44,642 nt of DNA from Bacteroidales bacterium UBA1208 (GCA_002309955.1 DBXQ01000008.1:1-44642); one strand, 5' to 3'; numbered from the stretch's first letter, positions 15,224-25,312 are shown. Notes: generated by a model from the sequence alone, not told the origin. Program-made: numbers and translations.

Positions 15224-17299
15224 ATGGCAGAGCAGAATAATAAACAAACCCCTGGAAAGGGTTTTCAAGGCAACAATAAAGGTGCTCCCAAGAAAAATTG
15301 GGTGATGTTTGTTGTGTATGCTATCATTCTGGTTTTGTTGGGAAGCATGCTGCTGCGCGATGACGCGGGCGGTGCAGCGCGACCCATCAGTTGGGCAAAA
15401 CTGGAACGGATTTTGGAGAAGCACGATTATTCTAAAATCGTGATTGTGAACCAGAAATATGCCGAGGTATACATAAAGAGTTCGGCTGTGAAGGCAGATA
15501 CTGCCTATAAGGATCTTGTGAGCCGCAATATGATGGGGCAGGAGATAAAGGATGCCAATTTTTACAAGTATGAGTTTGTAACGTTCGAGAGTTTTGAGAA
15601 GGATTTGGAGAAGGTGGAAGAGCGTACAGGCGAGCGGATAGATTTAACTCCAGACGAGCGCACCAGCCCGTGGCGTGACATTCTTGTAGTGTTCGGGCCT
15701 TTCCTTATCTTGATTCTGTTCTTTGTGATTATGAGCCGTATTTCGCAACGTCAGATGGGCGGTGGCGGAGGCGGTATCTTCGGTGTAGGGAAGAGTAAGG
15801 CCAAGATGTATGACGGGAAGACTCCGACAAATGTCACTTTCAAGGATGTGGCCGGTCTGGCAGGTGCAAAAGAGGAGGTGATGGAGGTAGTGGACTTCTT
15901 GAAGAATCCGCAGAAGTATACTGATTTGGGCGGCAAGATTCCAAAGGGTGTGCTGCTTGTTGGACCTCCGGGTACGGGTAAGACCTTGTTGGCTAAGGCT
16001 GTGGCTGGTGAGGCCAATGTGCCGTTCTTCTCCATGTCGGGTTCGGACTTTGTCGAGATGTTTGTCGGTGTGGGAGCATCGCGTGTACGCGACCTCTTCG
16101 ATGAGGCAAAGAAGAAGTCTCCCTGTATTATTTTCATCGATGAGATTGATGCCGTAGGTCGTGCCCGTGGCCATGCAGGACTGAGCAATGCCAACGACGA
16201 ACGAGAGAATACCCTGAACCAGTTGCTTACAGAGATGGATGGTTTCAGCAGTGGAACCAATGTGATTGTGCTGGCAGCAACCAACCGTGCCGATGTGTTG
16301 GATAAAGCATTGTTGCGTGCAGGCCGTTTTGACAGGCAGATATATGTAGAGCTTCCTGATTTGGAGGAGCGCAAAGCTATCTTTGATGTGCACATGCGCA
16401 ATCTGAAGTTGAACGAGAATGCCAATAGTGAGGGATGTGTGGACAGGGATTTCTTGGCCAAGCAGACTCCGGGATTCTCGGGTGCGGATATAGCCAACGT
16501 ATGTAATGAAGCTGCCCTGTGTGCTGCCCGCAAGGGGAAGAAGCTTATAGAGAGACAAGACTTTTTAGATGCCATAGACCGTATTGTGGGAGGCTTGGAG
16601 AAGCGCACGAAGGTGTTGACGGAACATGAGAAACGTGTGGTTTCCTATCATGAAAGTGGACACGCTTCAGTGAGTTGGTTGCTGCGTTGGGCTAACCCGC
16701 TGATTAAGGTGACGATTGTGCCCCGTGGCAATTCACTGGGTGCGGCATGGTATCTGCCTGATGAGCGTCATCTGACAACGTATGCCCAGATGTTCGACGA
16801 GATGACCAGCTTGATGGCCGGACGGGCCGCTGAAGAGGTTGTGTTTGGCGAAGTGGGTACTGGCGCATTGAACGATATGGAGCGTGCCACGAAGATGGCT
16901 CAGTCGATGGTAGTGTACTATGGCATGAGCCCGAAGATTGGTAATATCAGTTTCTATGATTCGTCGGGACAGACGGATTACGGCTTTACCAAGCCTTTCA
17001 GCGACAAGACTGCCGAGGTGATAGACTCGGAGGTGAACCGCATTGTGGAAGAGGCTTATGCCCGAGCCAAAGGGATTATCGTGGAGCACCGTTCTCAATT
17101 GGATGAGCTGGCAGGACAATTGTATGAGAAAGAGGTGCTCTTCCGCGACGATTTGGAACGTATCTATGGCCCGCGTGTTGCCGATCTCGAAGCGCAGAAA
17201 CTAAAGGAAGATAAAAAAGCGGAGAATGATTTGCTTGAGAGTCAGACAGGCCACGATACCGACGAGAACACAGAAACAACTAATGATATTGAATCATGA
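15224..17299 (+). CDS. ftsH: ATP-dependent zinc metalloprotease FtsH
   Basis: Protein of 691 residues. There are two membrane helices, near residues 25-42 and 147-167, flanking an extracytoplasmic FtsH_ext segment, then a Gly-rich linker. The AAA+ domain has Walker A GPPGTGKT (247-254), Walker B IIFIDEID and the second region of homology NRADVLD...GRFDR. The zinc site HESGH lies at 476-480. The enzyme extracts and degrades membrane and short-lived cytosolic proteins and helps balance lipopolysaccharide and phospholipid synthesis. Its stop overlaps the cdsA start (ATGA), so the two are translationally coupled. The acidic, Gln/Glu-rich tail after residue 645 is normal for the family. Confidence 0.98.
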   Translation: MAEQNNKQTPGKGFQGNNKGAPKKNWVMFVVYAIILVLLGSMLLRDDAGGAARPISWAKLERILEKHDYSKIVIVNQKYAEVYIKSSAVKADTAYKDLVSRNMMGQEIKDANFYKYEFVTFESFEKDLEKVEERTGERIDLTPDERTSPWRDILVVFGPFLILILFFVIMSRISQRQMGGGGGGIFGVGKSKAKMYDGKTPTNVTFKDVAGLAGAKEEVMEVVDFLKNPQKYTDLGGKIPKGVLLVGPPGTGKTLLAKAVAGEANVPFFSMSGSDFVEMFVGVGASRVRDLFDEAKKKSPCIIFIDEIDAVGRARGHAGLSNANDERENTLNQLLTEMDGFSSGTNVIVLAATNRADVLDKALLRAGRFDRQIYVELPDLEERKAIFDVHMRNLKLNENANSEGCVDRDFLAKQTPGFSGADIANVCNEAALCAARKGKKLIERQDFLDAIDRIVGGLEKRTKVLTEHEKRVVSYHESGHASVSWLLRWANPLIKVTIVPRGNSLGAAWYLPDERHLTTYAQMFDEMTSLMAGRAAEEVVFGEVGTGALNDMERATKMAQSMVVYYGMSPKIGNISFYDSSGQTDYGFTKPFSDKTAEVIDSEVNRIVEEAYARAKGIIVEHRSQLDELAGQLYEKEVLFRDDLERIYGPRVADLEAQKLKEDKKAENDLLESQTGHDTDENTETTNDIES

Positions 17300-18132
17300 A
17301 GACATTCTGGATACGTACAGCGAGTGCGACGGTTTATGCCTTGCTCTTCCTCGGTTCCATCTATAGTGGCCGTCTGGTAGGGGAGACATGGGGTACTGTC
17401 ATCCTGTCGGCTTTTGCCCTGTTTGTGGCGTTAGGTTGTACCTTTGAGTATTATCGTATTGCCGAGAAACATGGGGCACATCCGATAAAGCCTTTGGGCT
17501 ACGCCTTCAGCACCATTACGATTATGGTATGGGCTGGTAACCAGCTGTATGATGGCTATGTCTTTGGTGTGGACGCTCTGGGTTGGATACTGCAATTGTC
17601 ATTGGTGATTACGCTTGCAGTCCAGCTTTGGCGCAAAACGGAAAATCCCTTTGCCGACGTGCTGCACACATTGCTCCCAATGTTTTATGCCGCCACCCCG
17701 CTTTCCATGATGCCCTACCTGCACTATTCAATGAATGTGCTGGTGATGTGTATTATCATGGTGTGGGTGAACGACTCGTTTGCCTATATGGGGGGCTCGT
17801 TGGTGGGCAGGCATAAGATGTGGCCTCGCCATTCACCCGGCAAGACGTGGGAAGGCACTGCCATCGGTGTGGCCGCAGCAGTGGCAGCAGGTCTGTTCAT
17901 TGGTCCACTGTTTAAAACTCATCTTGTGTGGTACGACTGGTTGGTTCTGGGACTTGTGTGTAGTATAATAGGAACATTGGGCGACCTGGTCGAGTCCATG
18001 CTCAAACGGTCTGTGGGGTTGAAAGACTCTGGTAACATCATGCCCGGTCACGGAGGTTTTCTCGACCGTTTCGACAGCCTCCTTTTCATTCTCCCCGTGG
18101 TCACCGCCTATTGTTATCTCATGGTTCACTAA
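17296..18132 (+). CDS. cdsA: phosphatidate cytidylyltransferase (CDP-diglyceride synthase)
   Basis: Protein of 278 residues with about eight membrane helices. The C-terminal CDP-DAG synthase signature is complete: S-M-L-K-R-S-V-G-L-K-D, then a PGHGGFLDRFD segment, ending about 25 residues from the C-terminus. The GKTWEG motif before it is also typical. It makes CDP-diacylglycerol from phosphatidate and CTP in the inner membrane, the precursor for phosphatidylserine and phosphatidylethanolamine. It overlaps ftsH by 4 bp and precedes psd by 21 bp, so two phospholipid steps are encoded together. Confidence 0.96.
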   Translation: MKTFWIRTASATVYALLFLGSIYSGRLVGETWGTVILSAFALFVALGCTFEYYRIAEKHGAHPIKPLGYAFSTITIMVWAGNQLYDGYVFGVDALGWILQLSLVITLAVQLWRKTENPFADVLHTLLPMFYAATPLSMMPYLHYSMNVLVMCIIMVWVNDSFAYMGGSLVGRHKMWPRHSPGKTWEGTAIGVAAAVAAGLFIGPLFKTHLVWYDWLVLGLVCSIIGTLGDLVESMLKRSVGLKDSGNIMPGHGGFLDRFDSLLFILPVVTAYCYLMVH

Positions 18133-18153
18133 TAATTATTTAATCATAAACCC

Positions 18154-18846
18154 ATGTATATTCATAAAGAAGGACGCAAACTTATCGGGGTGACTTTCGC
18201 TATTGTGATGGTCATCTTCACTGCCATGATATTCTTTGTCCACCATTGGACATTCTTTCATGGCCTTTTTATCGCCATCCTTTTTGCGCTATGGGTGGCG
18301 GTGGCTCTCTTCTTCCGTATTCCACGGCGGGTTTTCACCGACGATTCCAAACGTCTTATATCCCCTGCCGATGGTACTATTGTGACTATCGAGGAGGTGG
18401 AAGAGAAAGAGTACATCAAAGGCGAGTGCATCCAGATTAGTGTTTTCATGTATGGCACCGACGTTCATGTCAATCGCTATCCTTGCGATGGCACCATTGA
18501 ATATTATAAGTATCATCGAGGTAACTATTTCGTGGCCTCCTATCCCAAGTCCAGCGACCTCAACGAACGTACCACAGTGGGACTCCGCCTGCCCGACGGT
18601 CAGAAGATAGTCCTTCGCCAAGTGGCTGGCACCATGGCTCGCCGTATTGTATGTTATGCCCGCGAAGGAGAACAAGTGAAACAGAATCAGGAAATGGGAT
18701 TTATCAAGTTCGGCTCTCGTGTCGATATCTTCGTTCCTAAACATTTTATGATTGATGTTAGTGTGCAAGATACTGTACGTAATGCTATCTCGCCCATATG
18801 TACCATTGTGCCGCAGCCTCAGGAAGAATCCCAGACTCTGTCATAA
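18154..18846 (+). CDS. psd: phosphatidylserine decarboxylase proenzyme
   Basis: Protein of 230 residues, matching the short psd type found in Bacteroidota and archaea. There are two hydrophobic helices near residues 13-30 and 37-55, then a soluble domain. The self-cleavage site is the FGSR segment, with Gly187-Ser188; the Ser becomes the pyruvoyl prosthetic group of the alpha chain. Conserved PADGTI (71-76) and DVHVNRYP (103-110) are present. It converts phosphatidylserine to phosphatidylethanolamine at the inner membrane and follows cdsA in the same operon. Confidence 0.95.
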   Translation: MYIHKEGRKLIGVTFAIVMVIFTAMIFFVHHWTFFHGLFIAILFALWVAVALFFRIPRRVFTDDSKRLISPADGTIVTIEEVEEKEYIKGECIQISVFMYGTDVHVNRYPCDGTIEYYKYHRGNYFVASYPKSSDLNERTTVGLRLPDGQKIVLRQVAGTMARRIVCYAREGEQVKQNQEMGFIKFGSRVDIFVPKHFMIDVSVQDTVRNAISPICTIVPQPQEESQTLS

Positions 18847-18880
18847 ATCACTGATTAATAAGTAGCCCCGCTGTTTAGAA

Positions 18881-19552
18881 ATGACCATTGCCGACCAAAT
18901 ACTGTATGAAGATAATCATTTGATAGCTGTCAATAAGCTGTCAGGACAGATTGTGCAGGCTGACAAAACCGGAGACATTTGCATGTCTGACCTTATCAAA
19001 GCTTATATAAAGGAGCGTGACAGCAAGCCCGGCAATGTTTTCTGTGGTGTCATCCACCGATTGGACAGACCTGTAAGCGGTGTTGTCCTCTTTGCAAAAA
19101 CCAGCAAAGCACTCAGCAGGATGAACCAGATGATAAAAGAACGTGATTTCCAAAAAATATATAGGGCTATAGTCACAGGGAATCTTCCTGCCATGCAAGG
19201 CCATCTCGAAGACTATTTGGTGCGCAATGCCAAACTTAATAAGAGTTTTGTCACAGCCGACAGCACCAATCCCGAAGCCAAACTTGCCTCGCTTGACTAC
19301 CGTCTTCTTGGTACCTCCAATGGAGGATATAATCTTGTTGAAATAGAGTTACATACGGGGAGACATCATCAAATTCGTTGTCAGCTTGCTCATATGGGTT
19401 GTCCTGTCAAAGGAGACTTAAAGTATGGAGCCCCTCGTTCCAATCCCGACGGCAGCATCTCCCTCCATGCCTATAGTGTTACTTTCATCCATCCCGTTCG
19501 ACAACAGCCAGTCCACATCACGGCATCCCAACCCTGGCAAAACATGTTCTGA
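18881..19552 (+). CDS. RluA-family pseudouridine synthase without S4 domain
   Basis: Protein of 223 residues consisting only of the catalytic domain. The core motif HRLDRPVSGVVLFAKT carries the catalytic Asp in LDRP (around residue 64). The later GRHHQIRCQLAHMG and HAYSVTFIHP segments are typical of RluA/RluD enzymes. It isomerises uridine in rRNA or tRNA; the exact site cannot be told from sequence. There is no N-terminal S4 RNA-binding domain, so it resembles the short RluA-type or TruC-like forms. It lies 34 bp after psd. Confidence 0.93.
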   Translation: MTIADQILYEDNHLIAVNKLSGQIVQADKTGDICMSDLIKAYIKERDSKPGNVFCGVIHRLDRPVSGVVLFAKTSKALSRMNQMIKERDFQKIYRAIVTGNLPAMQGHLEDYLVRNAKLNKSFVTADSTNPEAKLASLDYRLLGTSNGGYNLVEIELHTGRHHQIRCQLAHMGCPVKGDLKYGAPRSNPDGSISLHAYSVTFIHPVRQQPVHITASQPWQNMF

Positions 19553-19580
19553 TATTTATACCGATAATAATCCTTAAACA

Positions 19581-22500
19581 ATGAAAAGACATATTATCAT
19601 CATTATTTTTCTGATTGCCGCATTGCTTTCCGAAGTGGCGACAGCACAGTCGATTACTCTTAGGCACGGCGATTATTCAACTGCCCAATTTGAATTCCGT
19701 TGTCCTGCACTGAGCCTTGACACACGACAGGTTCAAGGGCATACCTTCACCGTCGCCACCCTGCAGGGTGCAGCACCTTCCACACAGATGGGAGCTCCCG
19801 ATTTACCCATCTTGGCTGAGTATATAGAAATACCCGTAGGTGCCGATGTCCAGGTAGAAGTGTCGCATGTTCAAGTAAAAGGTGTGTCTGCAGAAATCCT
19901 TTCGAGTCCGCTCATGCCCGTACAGCCAGCACCCTCTAAGTCAGAATTGGGAGACAGACCATTCGTCATAGATAGTGTGCTTTATGCAACGGATACTTTC
20001 TATTCCCATCCAGCCGCATGGGTTGACCCTGTAGGTATAGCCCGCGACCGTCGTTTGGCTCTACTGCGTATTTCTCCAGTGTCGTACAACCCCGTTACAG
20101 GAGAGCTGCAACAGATCACCTCCATGACAGTTACGCTCATATATAAAGGTGCCGATGTGGCTGCCACTGAGAAGATGCATCGTCTTCACCATTCGCCCAG
20201 TTTCACATGGGGACAGCGGGTTGCAAACACACTCCCAGCAGCCAAAGAAGTGACTTGTGGTGCACCTTTGCATTACTTGATTGTTTCGCACAGCAGTTTC
20301 CGTGATGCCCTCGACACGCTTATTAACTGGAAAAAACGTCAAGGGTTCCTTGTCACTGTCGCCTATACTGACGATCCCGAGGTGGGTACGACTTCTGGAT
20401 CCATTGCTCAATACATCAAGGGATTCTATACCAATGCAACTCCTGAGCTTCCGGCTCCGACATACTTGTTGTTGGTTGGCGACAATGAGCAGATTCCTGC
20501 CTTTACAGCCCGCTGTGGAAGTCCGGCTGTCGACCATGTGACAGACCTTTACTATGCCACCTGGACAGATGGCGACCACATACCCGACTGCTACTATGGA
20601 CGTTTCTCTGCACGCAATGTTGACGAACTCATGCCTCAGATTGAAAAAACAGTCTATTATGAAAGCTATGCGTTTGCTAATGATAGATACCTTGGCAAAG
20701 GTGTACTTATAGCCGGTGTAGACAGAGGGGCCTCGTCAGACAACGCATACCGTTATGCCGACCCTGCTATGGATTATATCGCCTCCACCTATATTCATGC
20801 CGGCAACGGTTATACAGGTGTATGGTACTATAAAAACAATGTTTCCTTTGCCCCAACAGGTGTTGCTGTATCGGGCAGCAGCCAGACAACAGCTTCGGCC
20901 AATACATTAATCCAGTTATACAACAACGGTTGCGGTTGGGTCAACTATAGTGCACACGGATACGACGACAGTTGGTCGCAGCCCAGTTTCACTGCCGCCA
21001 ATGCTTCCCAGATGACAAACAATGACCGTCCTTCCATTATGATAGGCAATTGTTGCTTGTCAGGAAAGTTCAATACGACCAGATATGATGCTTGTTTGGG
21101 TGAGGCACTATTGCGCAAAAACAACAATGCCGGGGCTGTCGCCTATATCGGTGGGACTAATTCGACCTATTGGCCTCACGATTTCTGTTGGTCAGTAGGG
21201 GTTCGTAACAACATATCCAACACTATGAACACCCAGTACGACTCCGACAATCTCGGCATGTACGACCGTCTGTTTCATACACACAATGAACCTTACTCCG
21301 AGTGGTATAACACCATGGGTGCAATTGTGGCTGCAGGCAACGCAGCAGTCGAAGCATACGACAATGCCTATTCATATTACTATTGGGAAATCTATGAACT
21401 CTTTGGCGACCCTTCCCTCATGCCTTGGCTGGGACCTGCTGCCGACATGAATGTTAATGCACAGTCTCGTGTCAATATTAGTGAAGAACACTATTCCATC
21501 ACTGCTGTGCCCCATGCCTACGTTGCTCTGGTAAACCCCGACGACCTAACCCTTATTGCCGCCACTTATGCCGACGAATTGGGTGATGCCACACTTACCC
21601 TTCCTGCCAACTTTAGCGTTGGCCAGTACGAACTTGTTGTAACGGCACAGAACTATAAACCCTATTTTCAACAAGTGTCGTTCGAAGTCTTCAATGGTCC
21701 CTATGTCGTTTTGACTGATGTTCGACCCTCCTCGGGTAAAATTTTCTCAGGCCAGGCTAACACTTTTGATGCCACAATAGTCAATGTGGGGAATCAGTAT
21801 CCGTCCCAGGGGCTTATATACCTTCACTCCGATATCGAAGGAGTGGCCATCGCTCCGCCCGAAGCTCATTTCGATGCTATCGCCCCTGGCGATACAATGG
21901 TTCTCACCGGATTGTGGCATACCTATGTCCCGGAACACATTGCAGACAACACTACACTTACCTTTACCGCGGAAGTCAATTTTGGTGAAGGCACCTCGAC
22001 CAAGAATTTCCGAATGCAAACCACAGCCCCCCGTTTGGTTCTTGCACATGCAGAATCCTTCCCCATCCTTTACTCAGACTCCACTGCCACCATCAGTTGC
22101 CAACTGGTCAATCGGGGGCACGAGAGCACCCCATCCCTCACACTCATGTTGCCCAATCTCTTTGGATTCATGACCGAACCTCCCCTTCCGCAGACCATCG
22201 CTCCGTTGGAACCCGAACAATCGGTCACCGTCGACTTCCCGGTCTCCCTCGCTTCCGACTTGCCCAACTCAACATTGTTGTTTTCCCTCCATGCTGCTGA
22301 CGGACAGGACACCTTCGCCGTTGGACAATTCCACCTTCAGGCAGGCATTGGTGTCATTGAAGACTTCGAAACGGGAGACCTCTCCTCCTTCGATTGGTTC
22401 TCAAACAGCCGTCCGTGGGTTGTGACTGATGCGGACTCCCATCGTGGCAGTTTCTCCGCCCGTAGCGCTGAAAATCTGCCCAACCGTGCCGACTCGCGGC

Positions 22501-23360
22501 TCTCCATCAGTTGGACATCGCCAAACGACGACAGCATACGCTTCACCTACAAAGTCTCTTCCGAAGAAAACTACGACAAGTTCCGTTTCCTCATTGACGA
22601 TGCCGAGCGTCTCTCCGCATCGGGCGAAGTGGACTGGACTACCGTTTCCTTCCCCGTCGCCGCAGGCACCCATACATTCTCCTTCTCCTATGCCAAGGAC
22701 AATTCCCGGTACGGTGGTAGCGACTGTGCATGGATTGACGATGTGTATCTTCCCTTTACCGGTGCTGACATCCATTTCCTCATCGACACCATCTGTCAGG
22801 ATCAAAGCTACATCTTCGGCAACGAGGGCTCCATATCCACCGAACATCTCGGCTGCTACCATTATTACGACTCGCTTTCCTCCACCCACCTCTCGCTGTT
22901 GGTCACCCCCCATCCCGACGTTCATATCGAAGTGATAGGCACACCGGGCATTGGACAATGCCTGTTGCTCAAGGCAACCGGGGCTACCGACTACGTATGG
23001 AGCACCGGCGACTCAACCCAGTGTATAGCCGTCTGCCCGGCTCCGGGCAGCCAGTATTCCGTCACCGGCTACCGTGCCGGCTGCAACGGCTCCAGCCAGA
23101 TCACCCTTCTTGGCATTGATAGTCCAATCGCTGGACATCCCGTGTCCGTCTACCCCAACCCCGCCACCGGCCACGTCACCGTTCAGGCCGATAACCTCCG
23201 CCGCATATGGCTCGTCAACCTGATGGGGCAGACCGTTATGGAAGCTGAAGCACACGGCTCCATGCTCACCCTTTCGCTTCAAAAACTGCCCAAGGGAGTC
23301 TATTTCATGCGGGTTGAAACCCCCGAATCTTTAAATACAGAGAAGTTAATACTAAAATAA
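19581..23360 (+). CDS. gingipain-like C25 cysteine peptidase with T9SS type A sorting domain
   Basis: Protein of 1,259 residues. A signal peptide (residues 1-22, ending ATA-Q) is followed by a propeptide of about 200 residues. The C25 catalytic domain runs from about 228 to 620. The catalytic pair is visible as His459 in SAHG and Cys492 in NCCLSGKF, with the same 33-residue spacing as His211 and Cys244 of RgpB. Ig-like and CARDB-like domains follow, then a jelly-roll/MAM-like module (about 920-1060) beginning VIEDFETGDL. The C-terminus is a type A sorting domain with VYPNPATG and a KLILK end. It should be secreted by the type IX system as a zymogen. Arg or Lys specificity is not predictable here. 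A strong terminator follows. Confidence 0.93.
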   Translation: MKRHIIIIIFLIAALLSEVATAQSITLRHGDYSTAQFEFRCPALSLDTRQVQGHTFTVATLQGAAPSTQMGAPDLPILAEYIEIPVGADVQVEVSHVQVKGVSAEILSSPLMPVQPAPSKSELGDRPFVIDSVLYATDTFYSHPAAWVDPVGIARDRRLALLRISPVSYNPVTGELQQITSMTVTLIYKGADVAATEKMHRLHHSPSFTWGQRVANTLPAAKEVTCGAPLHYLIVSHSSFRDALDTLINWKKRQGFLVTVAYTDDPEVGTTSGSIAQYIKGFYTNATPELPAPTYLLLVGDNEQIPAFTARCGSPAVDHVTDLYYATWTDGDHIPDCYYGRFSARNVDELMPQIEKTVYYESYAFANDRYLGKGVLIAGVDRGASSDNAYRYADPAMDYIASTYIHAGNGYTGVWYYKNNVSFAPTGVAVSGSSQTTASANTLIQLYNNGCGWVNYSAHGYDDSWSQPSFTAANASQMTNNDRPSIMIGNCCLSGKFNTTRYDACLGEALLRKNNNAGAVAYIGGTNSTYWPHDFCWSVGVRNNISNTMNTQYDSDNLGMYDRLFHTHNEPYSEWYNTMGAIVAAGNAAVEAYDNAYSYYYWEIYELFGDPSLMPWLGPAADMNVNAQSRVNISEEHYSITAVPHAYVALVNPDDLTLIAATYADELGDATLTLPANFSVGQYELVVTAQNYKPYFQQVSFEVFNGPYVVLTDVRPSSGKIFSGQANTFDATIVNVGNQYPSQGLIYLHSDIEGVAIAPPEAHFDAIAPGDTMVLTGLWHTYVPEHIADNTTLTFTAEVNFGEGTSTKNFRMQTTAPRLVLAHAESFPILYSDSTATISCQLVNRGHESTPSLTLMLPNLFGFMTEPPLPQTIAPLEPEQSVTVDFPVSLASDLPNSTLLFSLHAADGQDTFAVGQFHLQAGIGVIEDFETGDLSSFDWFSNSRPWVVTDADSHRGSFSARSAENLPNRADSRLSISWTSPNDDSIRFTYKVSSEENYDKFRFLIDDAERLSASGEVDWTTVSFPVAAGTHTFSFSYAKDNSRYGGSDCAWIDDVYLPFTGADIHFLIDTICQDQSYIFGNEGSISTEHLGCYHYYDSLSSTHLSLLVTPHPDVHIEVIGTPGIGQCLLLKATGATDYVWSTGDSTQCIAVCPAPGSQYSVTGYRAGCNGSSQITLLGIDSPIAGHPVSVYPNPATGHVTVQADNLRRIWLVNLMGQTVMEAEAHGSMLTLSLQKLPKGVYFMRVETPESLNTEKLILK

Positions 23361-23380
23361 TTGCATTTTATAGCCCTGCA

Positions 23381-23414
23381 AATCAGCCAAATGAAAGTTT
23401 GGCTGATTTTTTTT
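23381..23414 (+). terminator. Rho-independent terminator after the C25 peptidase
   Basis: AATCAGCCAAA (23381-23391) pairs perfectly with TTTGGCTGATT (23398-23408) around a 6-nt loop. A T-run to 23414 follows. It ends the long plus-strand series. Confidence 0.93.
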
Positions 23415-23448
23415 ATACACTTTTATATAATTGTCTGTAAAAAAAGAG

Positions 23449-23456
23449 TACCTTTG
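23449..23456 (+). promoter_or_regulatory. -7 box of the arginine decarboxylase-like gene
   Basis: TACCTTTG fits TAnnTTTG and lies 80 nt before the ATG at 23537, just behind the terminator of the previous gene. An A-rich stretch lies upstream. A TTG at 23431 is closer than the usual -33 spacing, so only the -7 element is firm. Confidence 0.55.
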
Positions 23457-23536
23457 CAACTCAATTACATCTGTCCGTTTGTGTGCAATCCGCGCAACTT
23501 GGATGGTTCTATTAACAATAAAACAAACTCACTCCG

Positions 23537-24958
23537 ATGAAAAACAAATACTACGATCTGGTCGACCAGACCTTCGATTTCCCGCAGGACGAGTTCCACA
23601 CCGAGGACGGCGAACTCTACTTCCACGACATTCCCCTGATGGAGATCATCAAGCAATACGGAACGCCCCTCAAAATAACATACCTGCCCAAAATAACCTC
23701 CCAAATCCAGCGCGCCAAGCGCATGTTCAACGTTGCCATAGCCAAGACAGACTACACCGGAAGCTACAACTATTGCTACTGCACAAAGTCGAGCCATTTC
23801 AGCTTCGTACTCGAAGAAGCCTTGAAAAACGACATCAACCTCGAAACCTCCTCCGCCTTTGACATCAACCTCATTCAGGAACTCCATGCCCAACAGCTTG
23901 TCACCAAAGACATATTCATTATCTGCAACGGCTACAAACGCCAGCAATACATTGAAAACATAGTCGGACTGTTCAGTGACGGCTTCTCCAACATAGTTCC
24001 CATCCTCGACAACAAAAACGAATACTTCGCACTCGACAAACTCCTTTCCTCCGCAACCGCTCAATCCGCACATGCCGCTCCCCCCATGAAACTCGGCATC
24101 CGCATTGCCTCGGAAGAAGAACCCAAATTCGACTTCTACACCTCGCGCCTCGGCATGCGCTACAGCGACATCGTCAGTTTCTACGAAGAACAGGTGAAAT
24201 CAAACAAGCGGTTCACCCTCAAAATGCTCCACTTCTTCATCAACACCGGCATACGCGACACCGCCTACTACTGGAACGAACTGTCCAAATGCGTCAACGT
24301 CTATTGCGACCTCAAACGGGTCTGCCCCGAGCTCGACTCGCTCAACATCGGGGGAGGATTCCCCTGTAAAACATCCTTGGCCGCCACCTACGACTACGAA
24401 TACATGGCCGAAGAAGTGCTCGCCCAAATCAAAAACATATGCACCCTGCGGGGCGTGGAAGAACCCAACATATTCACAGAATTCGGCAGCTTTACCGTGG
24501 GCGAAAGCGGTGCAACCCTCTACAGCATACTCGACCAGAAACAGCAGAACGACCGCGAATTGTGGTACATGATCGACAGCTCGTTCATCACCACCCTCCC
24601 CGACACGTGGGGCATCAACCAGCGTTTCATCATGCTTCCAATCAATCATTGGGATTGCGAATACCAGCGTGTGTTCCTCGGAGGCCTCACCTGCGACAGC
24701 GAAGACTACTACAACGCCGACTCTCACGCCAACGCCATCTTCCTGCCCAAACTGCAAAAAGACGACCCTCTCTACATCGGCTTCTTCCATACGGGGGCAT
24801 ACCAGGAAAGCCTTGGTGGTTATGGTGGCATTCAGCATTGCCTCATCCCCGCTCCCAAACACATCATCATCGACAAAGACGAAGACGGTGAATACATCAC
24901 CAAACTCTTTGCCAAAGAACAAAGCCACAAATCAATGCTGAAGATATTAGGCTATTAG
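23537..24958 (+). CDS. fold-III PLP-dependent decarboxylase, arginine decarboxylase-like
   Basis: Protein of 473 residues of the alanine racemase/ornithine decarboxylase fold. The PLP lysine is probably Lys84 in YCTKSSHFSF. The ETSSAFDI segment follows, then NIGGGFP (the phosphate-binding glycine loop), and CDSEDYYN with catalytic Cys386. This matches a ~470-residue Bacteroidota family annotated as arginine decarboxylase, shorter than the 630-residue SpeA. It would make agmatine from arginine for polyamine synthesis. Diaminopimelate or carboxynorspermidine decarboxylase are less likely given motif details, but substrate cannot be proven from sequence. It appears monocistronic, with its own -7 box and flanking repeats. 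Confidence 0.78.
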   Translation: MKNKYYDLVDQTFDFPQDEFHTEDGELYFHDIPLMEIIKQYGTPLKITYLPKITSQIQRAKRMFNVAIAKTDYTGSYNYCYCTKSSHFSFVLEEALKNDINLETSSAFDINLIQELHAQQLVTKDIFIICNGYKRQQYIENIVGLFSDGFSNIVPILDNKNEYFALDKLLSSATAQSAHAAPPMKLGIRIASEEEPKFDFYTSRLGMRYSDIVSFYEEQVKSNKRFTLKMLHFFINTGIRDTAYYWNELSKCVNVYCDLKRVCPELDSLNIGGGFPCKTSLAATYDYEYMAEEVLAQIKNICTLRGVEEPNIFTEFGSFTVGESGATLYSILDQKQQNDRELWYMIDSSFITTLPDTWGINQRFIMLPINHWDCEYQRVFLGGLTCDSEDYYNADSHANAIFLPKLQKDDPLYIGFFHTGAYQESLGGYGGIQHCLIPAPKHIIIDKDEDGEYITKLFAKEQSHKSMLKILGY

Positions 24959-25020
24959 CCCGTTAAGGTGACCTTTTCAACCCCCGCCCGGGTCCCCTTC
25001 GCACCGCCCTTGTTTCGCGC

Positions 25021-25103
25021 TTCGTTCCATCCTTCCCCTTTCGTTCCACCTCAGTTCTCCTTCTGTAATGGGAGAACGATGGGAGAACTGAGGACTAAAG
25101 AAC
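25021..25103 (-). repeat. GTTCTCCCATC dispersed repeat, copy 2 (reverse orientation)
   Basis: The sequence runs CTCAGTTCTCCTTCTGTAAT and then GGGAGAACGATGGGAGAACT before GAGGACTAAAG. This is the reverse complement of the pattern in copy 1, including the shared GAGGACTAA edge. Confidence 0.75.
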
Positions 25104-25112
25104 AGATATGTT

Positions 25113-25229
25113 GAGAATGTGTTAATGTGTTAATGCGTTAATGCGTTAATGTGTTAGTCCTTGGTGCATCAAAGACTCACGAATTTACGAATTAACACAT
25201 TCAAGAATTCAACATAAAACATATCAACA
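25113..25229 (+). repeat. TTAATGTG palindrome, left copy flanking the FKBP gene
   Basis: It begins GAGAATGTGTTAATG, runs through tandem 8-mers (TTAATGTG/TTAATGCG), a unique core TTGGTGCATCAAAGACTCAC, then ACACATTCAAGAATTCAACA. It is nearly identical, in opposite orientation, to 26061-26169, the only major difference being one extra 8-bp unit here. A third copy lies at 37425-37528. Confidence 0.92.
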
Positions 25230-25312
25230 TCCAACAACACAAGTGCGAAAAAGACCGTGTGTCAGTCTTTTCCGGGGCAGAGAAAACAGCCTGGCAGAAA
25301 AGCCTTGACAGT

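Larger units (their letters stand above)
24959..25312. other. 354-bp gene-free convergent junction packed with two repeat families
   Basis: No gene is seen between the decarboxylase stop and the FKBP gene's stop. Two repeats fill most of it: a GTTCTCCCATC-type copy (25021-25103, reverse orientation) and a TTAATGTG-type palindrome (25113-25229). A GC-rich stretch of about 50 bases precedes them. Confidence 0.75.

Noticed and set aside
25113..25160. CRISPR-like tandem units (TTAATGTG)
   Set aside because: Units are 8 bp, directly tandem without unique spacers, and no cas genes are present.
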